DNA of 64,000 bases, from assembly GCA_002067745.1 (NCBI GenBank), contig MVRU01000002.1, positions 37,873-101,872 of the forward strand, given 5' to 3'. Numbering within the stretch: the stretch's first letter is position 1; the number at the start of each line of letters is the position of its first letter. The translations under genes and the position numbers were made by a program. This stretch comes from Syntrophus sp. PtaU1.Bin005 (lineage in GTDB: Bacteria; Desulfobacterota; Syntrophia; Syntrophales; Syntrophaceae). Positions 15,486 to 24,362 of the stretch are shown here, in pieces. The notes beneath the pieces were generated by a model. The model was not told the origin of the DNA. It saw nothing but the letters and a program-made list of their open reading frames with translations, and searched no databases.

Positions 15486-16135
15486 CCCGTTGGTTCTCCG
15501 GCCATTGGGCGGAAAGCACCCCCTCCTCGGCCGCAATGGTTCCATCGCTGCCCGTTTCGGATAAAAATCCGTCTGTTTGCAAGCCGGCTGCAGAATCACC
15601 GAAAGCGGAATGAACATTTCCGGAAGCCCTGTTTTTGATTCCATGACACGGAACGGTCAAGATGGAAGGCCAAGACAGACAGGTCAAGGCGCTCCTTTGC
15701 CACGACGCCGACCCGCCCAAGATCCTCCCCCGGCAATATCGCCTTGAATTTCACGAAGAAGAAGCGTATAAAATGATATAGTATTTCAGTCCTTTATGCC
15801 TGTGAAGCCCCTTCCGGACGTTTTGGCGGAGATCAAAAAGCGCGTTGATTTCCTCTTCGCCCGGCGGCCTTGGCCATTGATCCTGTTCCCTCTTTTCCGG
15901 AAGATTCTGCCATGCTCTCGGGGTGGAGCATCAGGGACTGAAGAGATCCCTTTATTGAGGGAGCGGAAAAGCAGGTTGCCGTTTTTCGTTGTGACCATTT
16001 TAAAATACCCGGGTCTGGAACAAGAGAAGCTTTGGGTGATTTTTTGAAGGCCGGGCGGAAGCGTTGAGGACGGCGGCAGGATATCGGGCAGAAACGATGA
16101 ACGCGATAACGTCACACAAAAAAGGAGGGAAGGCC
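15486..16135. other. Long intergenic region before the UspA pair
   Basis: About 650 bases. Apart from the 39-codon ORF listed at 15662 no gene is convincing; ORFs at 15786-16115 (minus) and 15796-16047 (plus) overlap each other, lack ribosome sites and have no recognisable motif. No clear promoter or terminator was found. Confidence 0.5.
15662..15781 (+). CDS. Possible small protein, 39 residues, unknown
   Basis: An ATG at 15662 opens 39 codons ending in TAG. Codon third positions are G/C-rich as in neighbouring genes (GTC AAG GCG CTC, GCC GAC CCG CCC AAG ATC CTC), which random intergenic DNA here does not show. There is only a weak ribosome site. The product is charged (CHDADPPKILPRQYRLEFHE) with no transmembrane segment or known motif. 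It may be a real small protein or the remnant of a larger gene. Confidence 0.3.
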   Translation: MEGQDRQVKALLCHDADPPKILPRQYRLEFHEEEAYKMI

Positions 16136-16570
16136 ATGTTTGATCGCATTCTGTACCCCACTGATTTTTCCGATGTGTCGATGAAAGCCGTAAATTATGT
16201 CAAACAGTTGAAGGACGCGGGCACAAGAGAGGTTACGGTTCTGCATGTAATCGATGAAAGGACTCTGCTGGCGCCGGATGTTCTGAGCGGCATCGATTTT
16301 ATTGCCTTGCAGGATGAGCTGAGACGGATTGCCGACGAGGAGTGCAATAAAATTGTGGAGCAGTTACGGGAAGGGGGGCTCTCCGCCAAGTTCATTGTAA
16401 AAAATGGAGTTCCTTTTCTGGAAATTCTCAGAACAGCGCAGGAGGAAAAGGCTTCCCTCATCGTGATCGGATCTCACGGAAAAAGCAACCTGGAGGAAAT
16501 GCTGCTGGGCTCCGTTTCTGAAAAGGTGATCCGTAAAGCTGTCCAGCCGGTTCTGGTGATCAAGCGTTAA
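16136..16570 (+). CDS. Universal stress protein family, copy 1
   Basis: 144 residues from ATG 16136, chosen because AAAGGAGG precedes it; the ORF is open further upstream without support. UspA signatures are complete: N-terminal RILYPTDFSD, LHVIDER and the ATP-binding C-terminal motif IVIGSHGKSNLEEMLLGSVSEKV, so an ATP-binding UspA is expected. Such small soluble proteins respond to starvation and redox stress. The next gene is a close copy, and both share near-identical ribosome-site sequence, which indicates a tandem duplication. Confidence 0.92.
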   Translation: MFDRILYPTDFSDVSMKAVNYVKQLKDAGTREVTVLHVIDERTLLAPDVLSGIDFIALQDELRRIADEECNKIVEQLREGGLSAKFIVKNGVPFLEILRTAQEEKASLIVIGSHGKSNLEEMLLGSVSEKVIRKAVQPVLVIKR

Positions 16571-16634
16571 GGAGGAGGCGCAGAGGGCGTCTGAAGAAAG
16601 GTTGTCATTGCCATCAAAAAAGGAGGAGAAGATC

Positions 16635-17069
16635 ATGTTTGAGCGCATATTGTACCCCACCGATTTTTCTGATGTATCCATGAAAGCCGTTCGTTACGTC
16701 AAGCAGCTCAAGGACGCAGGCGCAAAAGAGGCCATCGTCCTTCATGTGATTGACGAAAGGTCCCTCGTTCTGACGTCACACGAAATTGCCATTGACTTTG
16801 CAGCCATTGAGAACGAACTGAGGAAGGCCGCCGATGAGAGGGGCAACAAGATTCTGGAAGAATTGAGGGAAAGAGGGCTGGAGGCCAGGTTGAAGATCGT
16901 AAAGGGGAATCCCTTTAAGACAATTCTCAAAACAGCGCAGGAAGAGGACGTTTCCCTGATCGTGATCGGGTCTCACGGCAGAAGCAACGTAGAGGAAATG
17001 CTGCTGGGGTCGGTCTCCGAAGCGGTGATCCGCAAGGCCGTCCGCCCGGTCCTGGTGGTGAAGAGGTAG
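16635..17069 (+). CDS. Universal stress protein family, copy 2
   Basis: 144 residues, exactly the length of the preceding paralogue and largely identical in the first 30 residues (RILYPTDFSDVSMKAV shared) and in the ATP-binding end (IVIGSHGRSNVEEMLLGSVSEAV). The central third, which shapes the dimer and ligand pocket, differs most. AAAAAAGGAGGAG lies before the ATG. A strong terminator follows directly, so the two copies probably form one transcript. Confidence 0.92.
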   Translation: MFERILYPTDFSDVSMKAVRYVKQLKDAGAKEAIVLHVIDERSLVLTSHEIAIDFAAIENELRKAADERGNKILEELRERGLEARLKIVKGNPFKTILKTAQEEDVSLIVIGSHGRSNVEEMLLGSVSEAVIRKAVRPVLVVKR

Positions 17070-17076
17070 GATGCAC

Positions 17077-17121
17077 CGGGGCGCGTTGAAGGAAAACCGT
17101 TCGACGCGCCCCGATTTTTTT
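17077..17121 (+). terminator. Rho-independent terminator after the UspA pair
   Basis: A 14-bp stem (CGGGGCGCGTTGAA with TTCGACGCGCCCCG, one G-T pair) and a nine-base loop are followed by seven to eight T residues on the plus strand. It lies between convergent uspA and glyS genes and touches the glyS stop codon, so it may also limit read-through from the other side. Confidence 0.88.
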
Positions 17122-19193
17122 CAGGATGCCGTCACGATTTTCGAGAAGTCGGCAATGCGGCGGAAGAGGGAAAAAAGAGCCTCCAGAAGCGACAGCCGAT
17201 TGAAGCGGATGGCTTCCTCCTCCACCATGACCATCACTGATCCGAAGAACCGGTCGATCGGCTCGCGCAGGGCGGCGAGTTCCAGAAGTGCGGCAGGATA
17301 ATCCTCCTTCTGCAAAGCCTGGAGAACTTTATCGCGGGTTTCAATAAAGGTCGAATGCAGCAGGATCTCCTCTTCCAGGTTGAACAGTGACGGTTCGATG
17401 CGGCCGTTTCCGAATTCCTTCAGGATGTTTCCGGCCCGCTTGAAGGCGATTGCCAGCGGTTCGTAAGCGGGATGCGTTTTGAAGGTTTCCATGGCTTCAA
17501 TCTTCTGGATGACCTGAACGAGGTCGGAGAATCCCGCGGCAAGAACGGCGCTGACGACGTCCTGGGGGTGACCCTGGGAAATCAGCATATTTTCGAGCCG
17601 CCCCCGGAAGAACTCCAGGACATCCTTCGCCGTTTCTTCCGCCGGGCGCGTCATCTTTCCATCCAGGATAGCCAGGCTTGTACTCACCAGGTCCTCCAGC
17701 ATAAGGGGATACCGCTTTTCAAGGATGATGTTGATGATGCCCAGCGCCTGGCGGCGCAGGGCATAGGGATCCGCCGTGCCGGTGGGAACTAGGCGGACGC
17801 CGAAGAACCCGGCAATGGTGTCCATTTTGTCCGCTATGCTGACGATGGCGCCTTCATGGGTTTCAGGAAGATTTCCTCCGGCGGTGACCGGGAGGTAATG
17901 CTCGTAGATCGCCTTGGCTACGGCGGGATCTTCACCGGCCAGCAGGGCGTACTCTCGGCCCATGATCCCCTGAAGTTCTGAAAATTCGCCAACCATCTGG
18001 GTGTCCAGGTCGGCCTTGGCCAGCAGGGATGCGCGATCCACCCGGTCTTTCAGAGAGGGGCCGATGCGCTCGGCGATATAGGCCGCAAGTTTTCGAAAGC
18101 GCTGAACCTTTTCGTAGGAAGTCCCCAGCAGTGTGTGGAAGACGACCTGCTGGAGCCCCTCGACGCGGTCCTCAAGGGGCGTTTTCTGATCTTCCTCAAA
18201 GAAGAACTGGGCATCGGACAACCTCGCCCGGATGACTTTTTCATTCCCCCGCTTTACAACGGCGGGGTCCCGGGCCAGGGTATTGTTGACCGTGATGAAA
18301 TAGGGCAGCAGCTGACCCGCCGAATCGACGACGGGGAAATATTTCTGATGGGACATCATGGAGGTGGTCAGGACCTCCCCGGGAAGGTCCAGGTATTTCC
18401 GGTCAAAGCTGCCGCAGACAACGGTGGGGTACTCCACGAGGTACGTCACCGTTTCCAGCAGATCGCCGTTTTCCAGGATGCGGCCGGATACGGCGGCTGC
18501 GGCTTTGCGCGCCTCCTCGAGAATGATCCGCTTGCGCTCCCCGGGATCGACCATTACAAAATGGTCCCGTGTCCCTTCGAGATATTCGGACAGGTTGGAG
18601 ACGGGGAATGCCTCGGGCTTCATGAACCGGTGTCCCCGGGACAGGTTTCCGCTCTCAATGGTTTCAATCCGGAAGGGGACCACGGCGCCGCCGTACAGGG
18701 CAAGAATCCAGTGGATCGGGCGGGCGAAACGGAAGTCCAGGTCTCCCCACCGCATGGACTTTTTGAAGGAAAGAGACGCCACCAGCCTGGATAGGATTTC
18801 CGGAAGCAGGGAAGCGCTGTCCTGGCCGGAAATGTGTTTGCGGATGCAGAGGTATTCCCCCTTGTCGGTCGACAGGGTGCCGACTTCCGAGATGTCGACG
18901 CCCTGCCCCTTTGCAAAGCCCAGGGCCGCCTTGGTGGGATTTCCCTCGGAATCAAAGGAGACCCTTTTTGCGGGGCCGAGCTTTTCAATCAGCTGATCCT
19001 CCTGCCTCTCGGCCACATCGGCCACGGCCAGACAGAGCCGTCGGGGGGTTCCGAAGGTCCGGATCGTTCCGTATGAAATCCGTTCATCGGTCAGCGCTTT
19101 GCGGATCAGTGAACTCATGTCGTTCAGCGCCTTGGGAATAAAGGCGGCAGGAATTTCCTCCGTCCCTATCTCCAGCAGCAGTTCGTTGCTCAT
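17121..19193 (-). CDS. glyS: Glycyl-tRNA synthetase beta subunit
   Basis: 690 residues from ATG 19193, chosen for its GGGAG ribosome site; seven upstream codons are also open. The N-terminus ELLLEIGTEEIPAAF is the hallmark of GlyS, followed by the tRNA-binding and editing-like body and a C-terminal anticodon-binding helical domain. With GlyQ it forms the alpha2beta2 bacterial glycyl-tRNA synthetase, in which the beta chain binds tRNA-Gly. glyQ lies 81 bases upstream on the same strand, the standard order. Confidence 0.96.
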   Translation of the reverse strand: MSNELLLEIGTEEIPAAFIPKALNDMSSLIRKALTDERISYGTIRTFGTPRRLCLAVADVAERQEDQLIEKLGPAKRVSFDSEGNPTKAALGFAKGQGVDISEVGTLSTDKGEYLCIRKHISGQDSASLLPEILSRLVASLSFKKSMRWGDLDFRFARPIHWILALYGGAVVPFRIETIESGNLSRGHRFMKPEAFPVSNLSEYLEGTRDHFVMVDPGERKRIILEEARKAAAAVSGRILENGDLLETVTYLVEYPTVVCGSFDRKYLDLPGEVLTTSMMSHQKYFPVVDSAGQLLPYFITVNNTLARDPAVVKRGNEKVIRARLSDAQFFFEEDQKTPLEDRVEGLQQVVFHTLLGTSYEKVQRFRKLAAYIAERIGPSLKDRVDRASLLAKADLDTQMVGEFSELQGIMGREYALLAGEDPAVAKAIYEHYLPVTAGGNLPETHEGAIVSIADKMDTIAGFFGVRLVPTGTADPYALRRQALGIINIILEKRYPLMLEDLVSTSLAILDGKMTRPAEETAKDVLEFFRGRLENMLISQGHPQDVVSAVLAAGFSDLVQVIQKIEAMETFKTHPAYEPLAIAFKRAGNILKEFGNGRIEPSLFNLEEEILLHSTFIETRDKVLQALQKEDYPAALLELAALREPIDRFFGSVMVMVEEEAIRFNRLSLLEALFSLFRRIADFSKIVTAS

Positions 19194-19274
19194 CTGACTC
19201 TCCCATCTTTTCATCGTTATGGATTGCTTTTCAAAAAGCGTCGTGTTGGATTTGTTCGAAACCAGACCCCGGCT

Positions 19275-20153
19275 CTAGGCTTCTGCTCTGTTCAGCAGGG
19301 GAAATCCCATGCGCTCCCGCTGACGGATGTATCCTTCGGCGGAAAGCCTGGCCAGGTTTCGGACTCTTCCGATGTAGCTGGTCCGTTCGGCCACACTGAT
19401 CGCTCCGCGGGCGTTGAGGAGGTTGAAGGTGTGCGAGCATTTGAGGCAGTAGTCGTAAGCGGGAAGAACCAGGTCCTTCTCCGCCGTCCGGATGGCTTCC
19501 GCTTCATAGGCATCGAAGAGTTTTCTCAGCATGTCCACGTCGGCAATTTCGAAGTTGTAGGTGGAGAATTCCACTTCGCCCTGGTGATGAACATCTCCAT
19601 ATTTGATGTTCTCACTCCATTGTAGATCATAGACATTGTCGATCCCCTGGATATACATGGCGATGCGTTCAATGCCGTAGGTCAGCTCAGCGCAGACGGG
19701 CTTCACATCGATGCCGCCCACCTGCTGGAAATAGGTGAACTGAGAGATCTCCATGCCGTCCAGCCAGACTTCCCAGCCCAGGCCCCAGGCCCCAACGGTG
19801 GGTGATTCCCAATCGTCTTCCACAAAGCGGATGTCATGATCCAGCGGATCGATGCCGAAGCTACGGAGAGAGTCCAGGTAGAGATCCTGGATGTTCAGGG
19901 GCGAGGGCTTCATGATGACCTGATACTGGTAGTAGTGCTGCAGGCGGTTCGGGTTTTCGCCGTAACGGCCGTCCGTCGGCCGGCGGGACGGCTCCACGTA
20001 GGCCACATTCCAGGGTTCCGGACCCAGGGCCCGCAGGAAGGTGGCGGGATTGAAGGTCCCTGCACCCACTTCGATATCGTAGGGCTGCTGAATCACGCAG
20101 CCCTGATTCGCCCAATAGTGTTCAAGGGCAAAGATCAGTTCCTGAAAAGTCAC
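19275..20153 (-). CDS. glyQ: Glycyl-tRNA synthetase alpha subunit
   Basis: 292 residues, normal family length. Conserved blocks of the class II catalytic subunit are visible: [14 protein letters not shown] at the start, [34 protein letters not shown], and [18 protein letters not shown]. It binds glycine and ATP and makes glycyl-adenylate; the partner is GlyS encoded directly downstream. No T-box-like leader was recognised in the 227 bases between it and recO. Confidence 0.97.
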   Translation of the reverse strand: MTFQELIFALEHYWANQGCVIQQPYDIEVGAGTFNPATFLRALGPEPWNVAYVEPSRRPTDGRYGENPNRLQHYYQYQVIMKPSPLNIQDLYLDSLRSFGIDPLDHDIRFVEDDWESPTVGAWGLGWEVWLDGMEISQFTYFQQVGGIDVKPVCAELTYGIERIAMYIQGIDNVYDLQWSENIKYGDVHHQGEVEFSTYNFEIADVDMLRKLFDAYEAEAIRTAEKDLVLPAYDYCLKCSHTFNLLNARGAISVAERTSYIGRVRNLARLSAEGYIRQRERMGFPLLNRAEA

Positions 20154-20380
20154 CTTGTGCCTCCTGTGCTTTATTGCATATTCCCATTATTTTTAAGAAG
20201 TTCCGGCGGCTACCTAACATGATGAGGTCTTCGTGTCAACACGAAAAAGCCGCGCTACCCGATTCCGCCGCCGGGAACGTTCTCCTTCGGCGACCGGATC
20301 GGACCCCTGGCCTGCCTCTCCGGGCGCCGGCGTGCTGCCGCGCTTTGCCTCCGGCGGTCACGTGTGATCCGGGACCGGGT

Positions 20381-21160
20381 TTACACGCCCATTGACTGGA
20401 TTTCGTCAAGAACCTTGAGGGACTTCAGCTCCTTTCCGAGGATATGGCCGATAAAGAGGGAGAGGAGCGACTTGCTTTCCCGGGCGGTCTGCCCCGAGAA
20501 CAGGATCCGCTTCATCTTTCCCGCTTCGATTTCCTTCCCGAGAAGGAGGGTCTTGATGGTGCCGAGGGAAACCGGCAGGATGTTGGAATCCGGCGATTTG
20601 GAAAAGCAGGACCGGCAATGCAGGCCGCCCTGGGCGATGCTGAACACGTACTGCTGCCGCGAATCCAGGGGCGAGTTGCACAGGATGCAGCGGTCAAGCG
20701 CCGGTGCGAAACCGGAAAGCTTCAGGTGACGGATCTCGAAGAAGCGCAGAAGTCGTTCCGAGGTGTCCCCCTCTTCAATAAGCGACAGAAAGGTCTGCAG
20801 ATGCAGGAAGAGTTCCGGATCCGTTTTCTCCTCTGAAGAGAAATGATCGACGAGATCGATGAGATACGAGGCAAGAAGGGTTCGGTCCAGGGATTTGCGG
20901 ATTTGAGGATATTCATTGAGCCGGTGGCAGCTTTCCAGCCAGGCCAGCTGATCCCGCTGCTTCCGGGCGAAAAGGAGGGAGGAACAGCAGAAGGGCTCAA
21001 GAACATTGACAAACCGTTTACGGCTGTTTCTCGCCCCCTTGGCGATGGCGGTCAGCTTTCCGAAATCCCGGGTGTAGAAGGTCACAATCAGATCCGAGTC
21101 GCCGTAGTTCAGCGCCTTCAGAACGATTCCCTCGGTTTTGTGAGTGGCTCGAGCATTCAT
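20381..21160 (-). CDS. recO: DNA repair protein RecO
   Basis: 259 residues. N-terminal OB-fold (KTEGIVLKALNYGDSDLIVTFYT) with the basic GARNSRKRF segment, a helical middle, and a C-terminal zinc site formed by CILCNSPL and CRSC. RecO loads RecA onto SSB-coated single strands together with RecR. The gene lies 228 bases downstream of, and in the same direction as, the pyrimidine operon, and is followed by glyQS. ATG start behind a weak site. Confidence 0.92.
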   Translation of the reverse strand: MNARATHKTEGIVLKALNYGDSDLIVTFYTRDFGKLTAIAKGARNSRKRFVNVLEPFCCSSLLFARKQRDQLAWLESCHRLNEYPQIRKSLDRTLLASYLIDLVDHFSSEEKTDPELFLHLQTFLSLIEEGDTSERLLRFFEIRHLKLSGFAPALDRCILCNSPLDSRQQYVFSIAQGGLHCRSCFSKSPDSNILPVSLGTIKTLLLGKEIEAGKMKRILFSGQTARESKSLLSLFIGHILGKELKSLKVLDEIQSMGV

Positions 21161-21207
21161 GTCTGAACATTCAAAGAGGACGCTGCCGGCTTCGGGCGGG
21201 CCGCCTC

Positions 21208-22488
21208 CTAATCTTCCGAATAAACGACTCTCCCTTTCACCAGGGTCATGAGCACTTTCCCCTTTAGCGTCCAGCCGAAGAAGGGGGAATTTTTCCCTTT
21301 TGAACGCCAGCTGAGGGGGTCGACGATCCAGCTCCTGTCGGGATCGAAGACCGTAATGTCCGCGTCGGCTCCCGGAAGGAGCGCTCCCCCCGGGATGTTC
21401 AGGATCTTGGCCGGATTGGTGCTCATCTTCCGGACCAGTTCCGAAAGGGTCAAAAGCCCGTCATCGACGAGCCTGAGGCTCAGGGCAAGCGCCGTTTCAA
21501 GGCCGGAGATGCCGCTGGCGGCATATTCAAATTCCACCTCCTTGTCGGTGGCGGCATGGGGCGCATGGTCCGTGGCGATCACATCGAGGGTGCCGTCCCG
21601 CAGTCCTTCCCGGATGGCCTTCCGATCCAGGGGGCTCCTCAGGGGGGGATTGACCTTGAAGGAGGGGTCAAAATCCCGAAGGGCTTCGTCCGTCAGGGTG
21701 AAATAGTGGGGCGCTGTTTCCGCCGTGACCGGGATTCCCCGTGCTTTGGCGTTGCGGATCATCCGTACGGATCCGGCGGAGCTCACATGGGAGATGTGCA
21801 GGGCCGCCCCGGTATATTCGGCGAGAAGAAGGTCGCGGGCGATCATCACCTCTTCGGCCAGAGTGGGGATGCCGGGAAGCCCCAGCTCCGTGGAGATCCG
21901 CCCCTCGTTCATGAGGCCGCCGGCAGACAGCGAAAGATCTTCGCAGTGGGGGATAATCACCAGGCCCAGCGAAGAGGCATATTCCAGGGCCCGTCTCATG
22001 AGGCCGCTGTCCACGACGGGCTTTCCGTCGTCGGAAAAGGCGACCGCGCCGGCCTCTTTCAAATCGCCGAATTCTGCAAGGGTCCTTCCCTCGGACCTGA
22101 GGGAGATGGCGGCTACGGGATAGACATGGACAAGGTTGCACTCCCCGGCCCGCTTCACGATGTATTCCGTCACGGCCCGGCTGTCGTTGACGGGGTCGGT
22201 GTTCGGCATGCAGGCGATTGAAGTAAATCCCCCGGCCGCAGCCGCTTCGCTGCCTGAGCGGATGGTTTCCTTGTATTCATACCCGGGTTCCCGCAGATGG
22301 GTGTGCATGTCCACAAGGCCGGGCAGAACGACTTTGCCCTCAAGGTGCACAACGCGTGTTTCTCCGGTGGTGTCGTCCATGGAATCCGCGATGGCGGCAA
22401 TCTTTCCTTCCTCGATGAGGATATCTTTTACACCATCGAGATTCCGGGAGGGGTCGACGACTCTGCCTCCTTTCAGCAGTATGCTCAT
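21208..22488 (-). CDS. pyrC: Dihydroorotase
   Basis: 426 residues, class I dihydroorotase size. Zinc ligands are evident in [10 protein letters not shown], with [18 protein letters not shown] and ATDHAPH further on. It cyclises carbamoyl-aspartate to dihydroorotate in pyrimidine synthesis. Its start codon overlaps the pyrB stop by four bases, so the two are translationally coupled. It is the last gene of pyrR-pyrB-pyrC. Confidence 0.95.
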   Translation of the reverse strand: MSILLKGGRVVDPSRNLDGVKDILIEEGKIAAIADSMDDTTGETRVVHLEGKVVLPGLVDMHTHLREPGYEYKETIRSGSEAAAAGGFTSIACMPNTDPVNDSRAVTEYIVKRAGECNLVHVYPVAAISLRSEGRTLAEFGDLKEAGAVAFSDDGKPVVDSGLMRRALEYASSLGLVIIPHCEDLSLSAGGLMNEGRISTELGLPGIPTLAEEVMIARDLLLAEYTGAALHISHVSSAGSVRMIRNAKARGIPVTAETAPHYFTLTDEALRDFDPSFKVNPPLRSPLDRKAIREGLRDGTLDVIATDHAPHAATDKEVEFEYAASGISGLETALALSLRLVDDGLLTLSELVRKMSTNPAKILNIPGGALLPGADADITVFDPDRSWIVDPLSWRSKGKNSPFFGWTLKGKVLMTLVKGRVVYSED

Positions 22489-23408
22489 TCTATGGCTCCT
22501 GTCAGAAGATAAAGAAGGGCCATCCGGACGGCGACCCCGTTGGTGACCTGTTCCAGAATGACGGAGTTCGCCCCGTCGGCTATTTCGGGAGAGATCTCCA
22601 CGCCGCGATTGACGGGACCAGGGTGCATGACCAGGACATCCGGTCTGGCCCGTTGGATGTTGTCCCCGTTCAGGCAGTAAAACGCGGAATATTCCCGAAG
22701 GGAGGGAAAGACGCTCCGCTGTTCCCGCTCCGTCTGAATCCGGAGCATCATGACCACATCCGCGTCTTGAAGGGCCTCCTCCAGGCGAAAGGATACCTTG
22801 ACCCCCAGTTCCCGGATGTCCCTCGGCATCATGGTGGCGGGGCCTGCCACAGTCAGATGGGCCCCCATTTTGTTCAATCCGTAGATGTTGGAACGGGCGA
22901 CGCGGCTGTGGGCGATGTCGCCGACGATGGTCACGTTCAACCCGGAGAGGGTGCCCTTGCGGCTCCGTATCGTCATCATGTCGAGCAGCGCCTGGGTGGG
23001 GTGCTCATGGGCACCGTCGCCGGCATTGATGATGGACTGTCTGACCAGCCGGGCCAGCATGTGAGGCGCTCCGGCGCAGCTGTGGCGGATCACGATCACG
23101 TCCGGATTCATGGCTTCGAGGTTCCTTGCTGTATCCGCCAGGGTTTCCCCCTTGACCAGACTGCTCGTGGAGGCCGAGATATTGATGGTGTCGGCGCTCA
23201 GGCGCTTGCCGGCGATTTCAAAGGAGGTGCGGGTCCGGGTACTGGCCTCGACAAAAAAATTGATGATCGTTTTACCGCGGAGAGTCGGCACCTTTTTGAT
23301 GTCACGCGTGGATACCTCGAGAAAAGACTCCGCCGTGTCGAGAATCAGGGATATTTCCTCCCCGGATAGGTCCTTGATCCCCAGAAGATCCTTACGTTCC
23401 CACTTCAT
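22485..23408 (-). CDS. pyrB: Aspartate carbamoyltransferase catalytic subunit
   Basis: 307 residues from the ATG at 23408, which has AGGAG upstream; the open frame reaches 34 codons further without support. Carbamoyl-phosphate site [19 protein letters not shown], and the aspartate-side PRDIRELG region are conserved. It forms carbamoyl-aspartate, the committed step of pyrimidine synthesis. No pyrI regulatory chain is adjacent, in line with the Bacillus-type pyrR-pyrB-pyrC arrangement. Confidence 0.96.
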   Translation of the reverse strand: MKWERKDLLGIKDLSGEEISLILDTAESFLEVSTRDIKKVPTLRGKTIINFFVEASTRTRTSFEIAGKRLSADTINISASTSSLVKGETLADTARNLEAMNPDVIVIRHSCAGAPHMLARLVRQSIINAGDGAHEHPTQALLDMMTIRSRKGTLSGLNVTIVGDIAHSRVARSNIYGLNKMGAHLTVAGPATMMPRDIRELGVKVSFRLEEALQDADVVMMLRIQTEREQRSVFPSLREYSAFYCLNGDNIQRARPDVLVMHPGPVNRGVEISPEIADGANSVILEQVTNGVAVRMALLYLLTGAIE

Positions 23409-23463
23409 GGTACAACTCCTGATTTCCATAGACGAACGGGTTAATTTTCTGCCGGCATTTCCT

Positions 23464-24000
23464 CTAGTTGCTGTCCTCGACGACCACTTCATCACGACCG
23501 TTCTTCTCAATCAGGTTGACGCTGATTTCCTCCCAGAGGAAAGAGGGAAGATTCGCCCCGACGAAATCAGCCCTTATGGGAAGTTCACGATGCCCGCGGT
23601 CGATCAGGACGGCAAGCTGGATCGATTGAGGGCGTCCAAAATCGATGAGGGCATCCATGGCGGCCCGGATGGTCCTTCCCGTGAAGAGAACGTCGTCAAC
23701 GAGGATGGCCTTCTTCTTATCCAGGCTGAAGGGAATCTCCGTCTTCATGATCCTGGGCTTCCTGTGAGCTGAAAGCAGATCGTCACGGTACATCGTGATA
23801 TCCAGGATGCACGAAGGGACTTTAACCCCTTCAATGTCGAAGATTTTTTTCTGAAGACGTTCTGCGAGAAAAACGCCTCCCGTCCGAATGCCCACCAGAA
23901 CCAGATCGGTTACGCCCTTATTCTTTTCGAGGATCTCATAGGCGATGCGAGTCAGCGATCGGTCGATCTCCGCTGCATCCATGACCAGTTTCTTTTGCAT
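23464..24000 (-). CDS. pyrR: PyrR: pyr mRNA-binding attenuation protein / uracil phosphoribosyltransferase
   Basis: 178 residues, usual size. The PRPP-binding loop [17 protein letters not shown] is present, and flanking segments ([20 protein letters not shown]) match PyrR rather than Upp. It binds UMP and, in Gram-positive bacteria, the pyr leader RNA to promote termination. Here the leader just upstream has a terminator and an AGAGAGA-bearing segment, so it may regulate its own operon. First gene of pyrR-pyrB-pyrC. Confidence 0.93.
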   Translation of the reverse strand: MQKKLVMDAAEIDRSLTRIAYEILEKNKGVTDLVLVGIRTGGVFLAERLQKKIFDIEGVKVPSCILDITMYRDDLLSAHRKPRIMKTEIPFSLDKKKAILVDDVLFTGRTIRAAMDALIDFGRPQSIQLAVLIDRGHRELPIRADFVGANLPSFLWEEISVNLIEKNGRDEVVVEDSN

Positions 24001-24098
24001 TTTCCCGGATTCCTTTCCTGGATTTCTGCTGCCGCATCATAGAAAAAAGCCGAAGACCGGGATTTCCCGCAGTGTTTCTGTAACGACTATCGTTCGGC

Positions 24099-24150
24099 AA
24101 AAAAAAACCTTCCCGTAAATTGAGAAGGCTGGTCTCTCTGTATGAAAGCC
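24099..24150 (-). promoter_or_regulatory. Candidate PyrR-controlled attenuator in the pyr leader
   Basis: On the minus strand an intrinsic terminator (CCTTCTC, seven-base loop, GGGAAGG, then nine T at 24107-24099) lies about 100 bases before pyrR and downstream of a promoter. Immediately before it is GGCT-x(16)-AGCC (24150-24127) enclosing CAGAGAGAC, close to the AGAGAGG core of Bacillus PyrR-binding loops. Further upstream GAGGCAAGG could pair with the terminator arm CCTTCTC as an antiterminator. The upper stem is weaker than the Bacillus consensus, so PyrR binding is inference. Confidence 0.55.
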
Positions 24151-24203
24151 GATTGTTACCAGGGTCATTCCTTGCCTCATGCTCACTGTTCCTATTGGAG
24201 ATG

Positions 24204-24232
24204 CTTCTAGTAGAATATTCCTGTTCTGTCAA
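24204..24232 (-). promoter_or_regulatory. Candidate sigma-70 promoter for pyrRBC
   Basis: Minus strand: TTGACA (24232-24227), 17-base spacer, TAGAAG (24209-24204). The -35 box is perfect, the -10 is four of six. It would place the candidate attenuator in the leader, 50-100 bases after the start of transcription. Confidence 0.5.
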
Positions 24233-24362
24233 GCCGCAATGTGATTTCGGAGAGTTAAGACCGCCGTTTTCAGGATGCCATAAAAGGGAAGGCCGTCCGG
24301 GGGAAAAATCTTTTTTTTACCGGTCAATAATGTTATACGCACTGCACCTGGAGGGAAAATGT

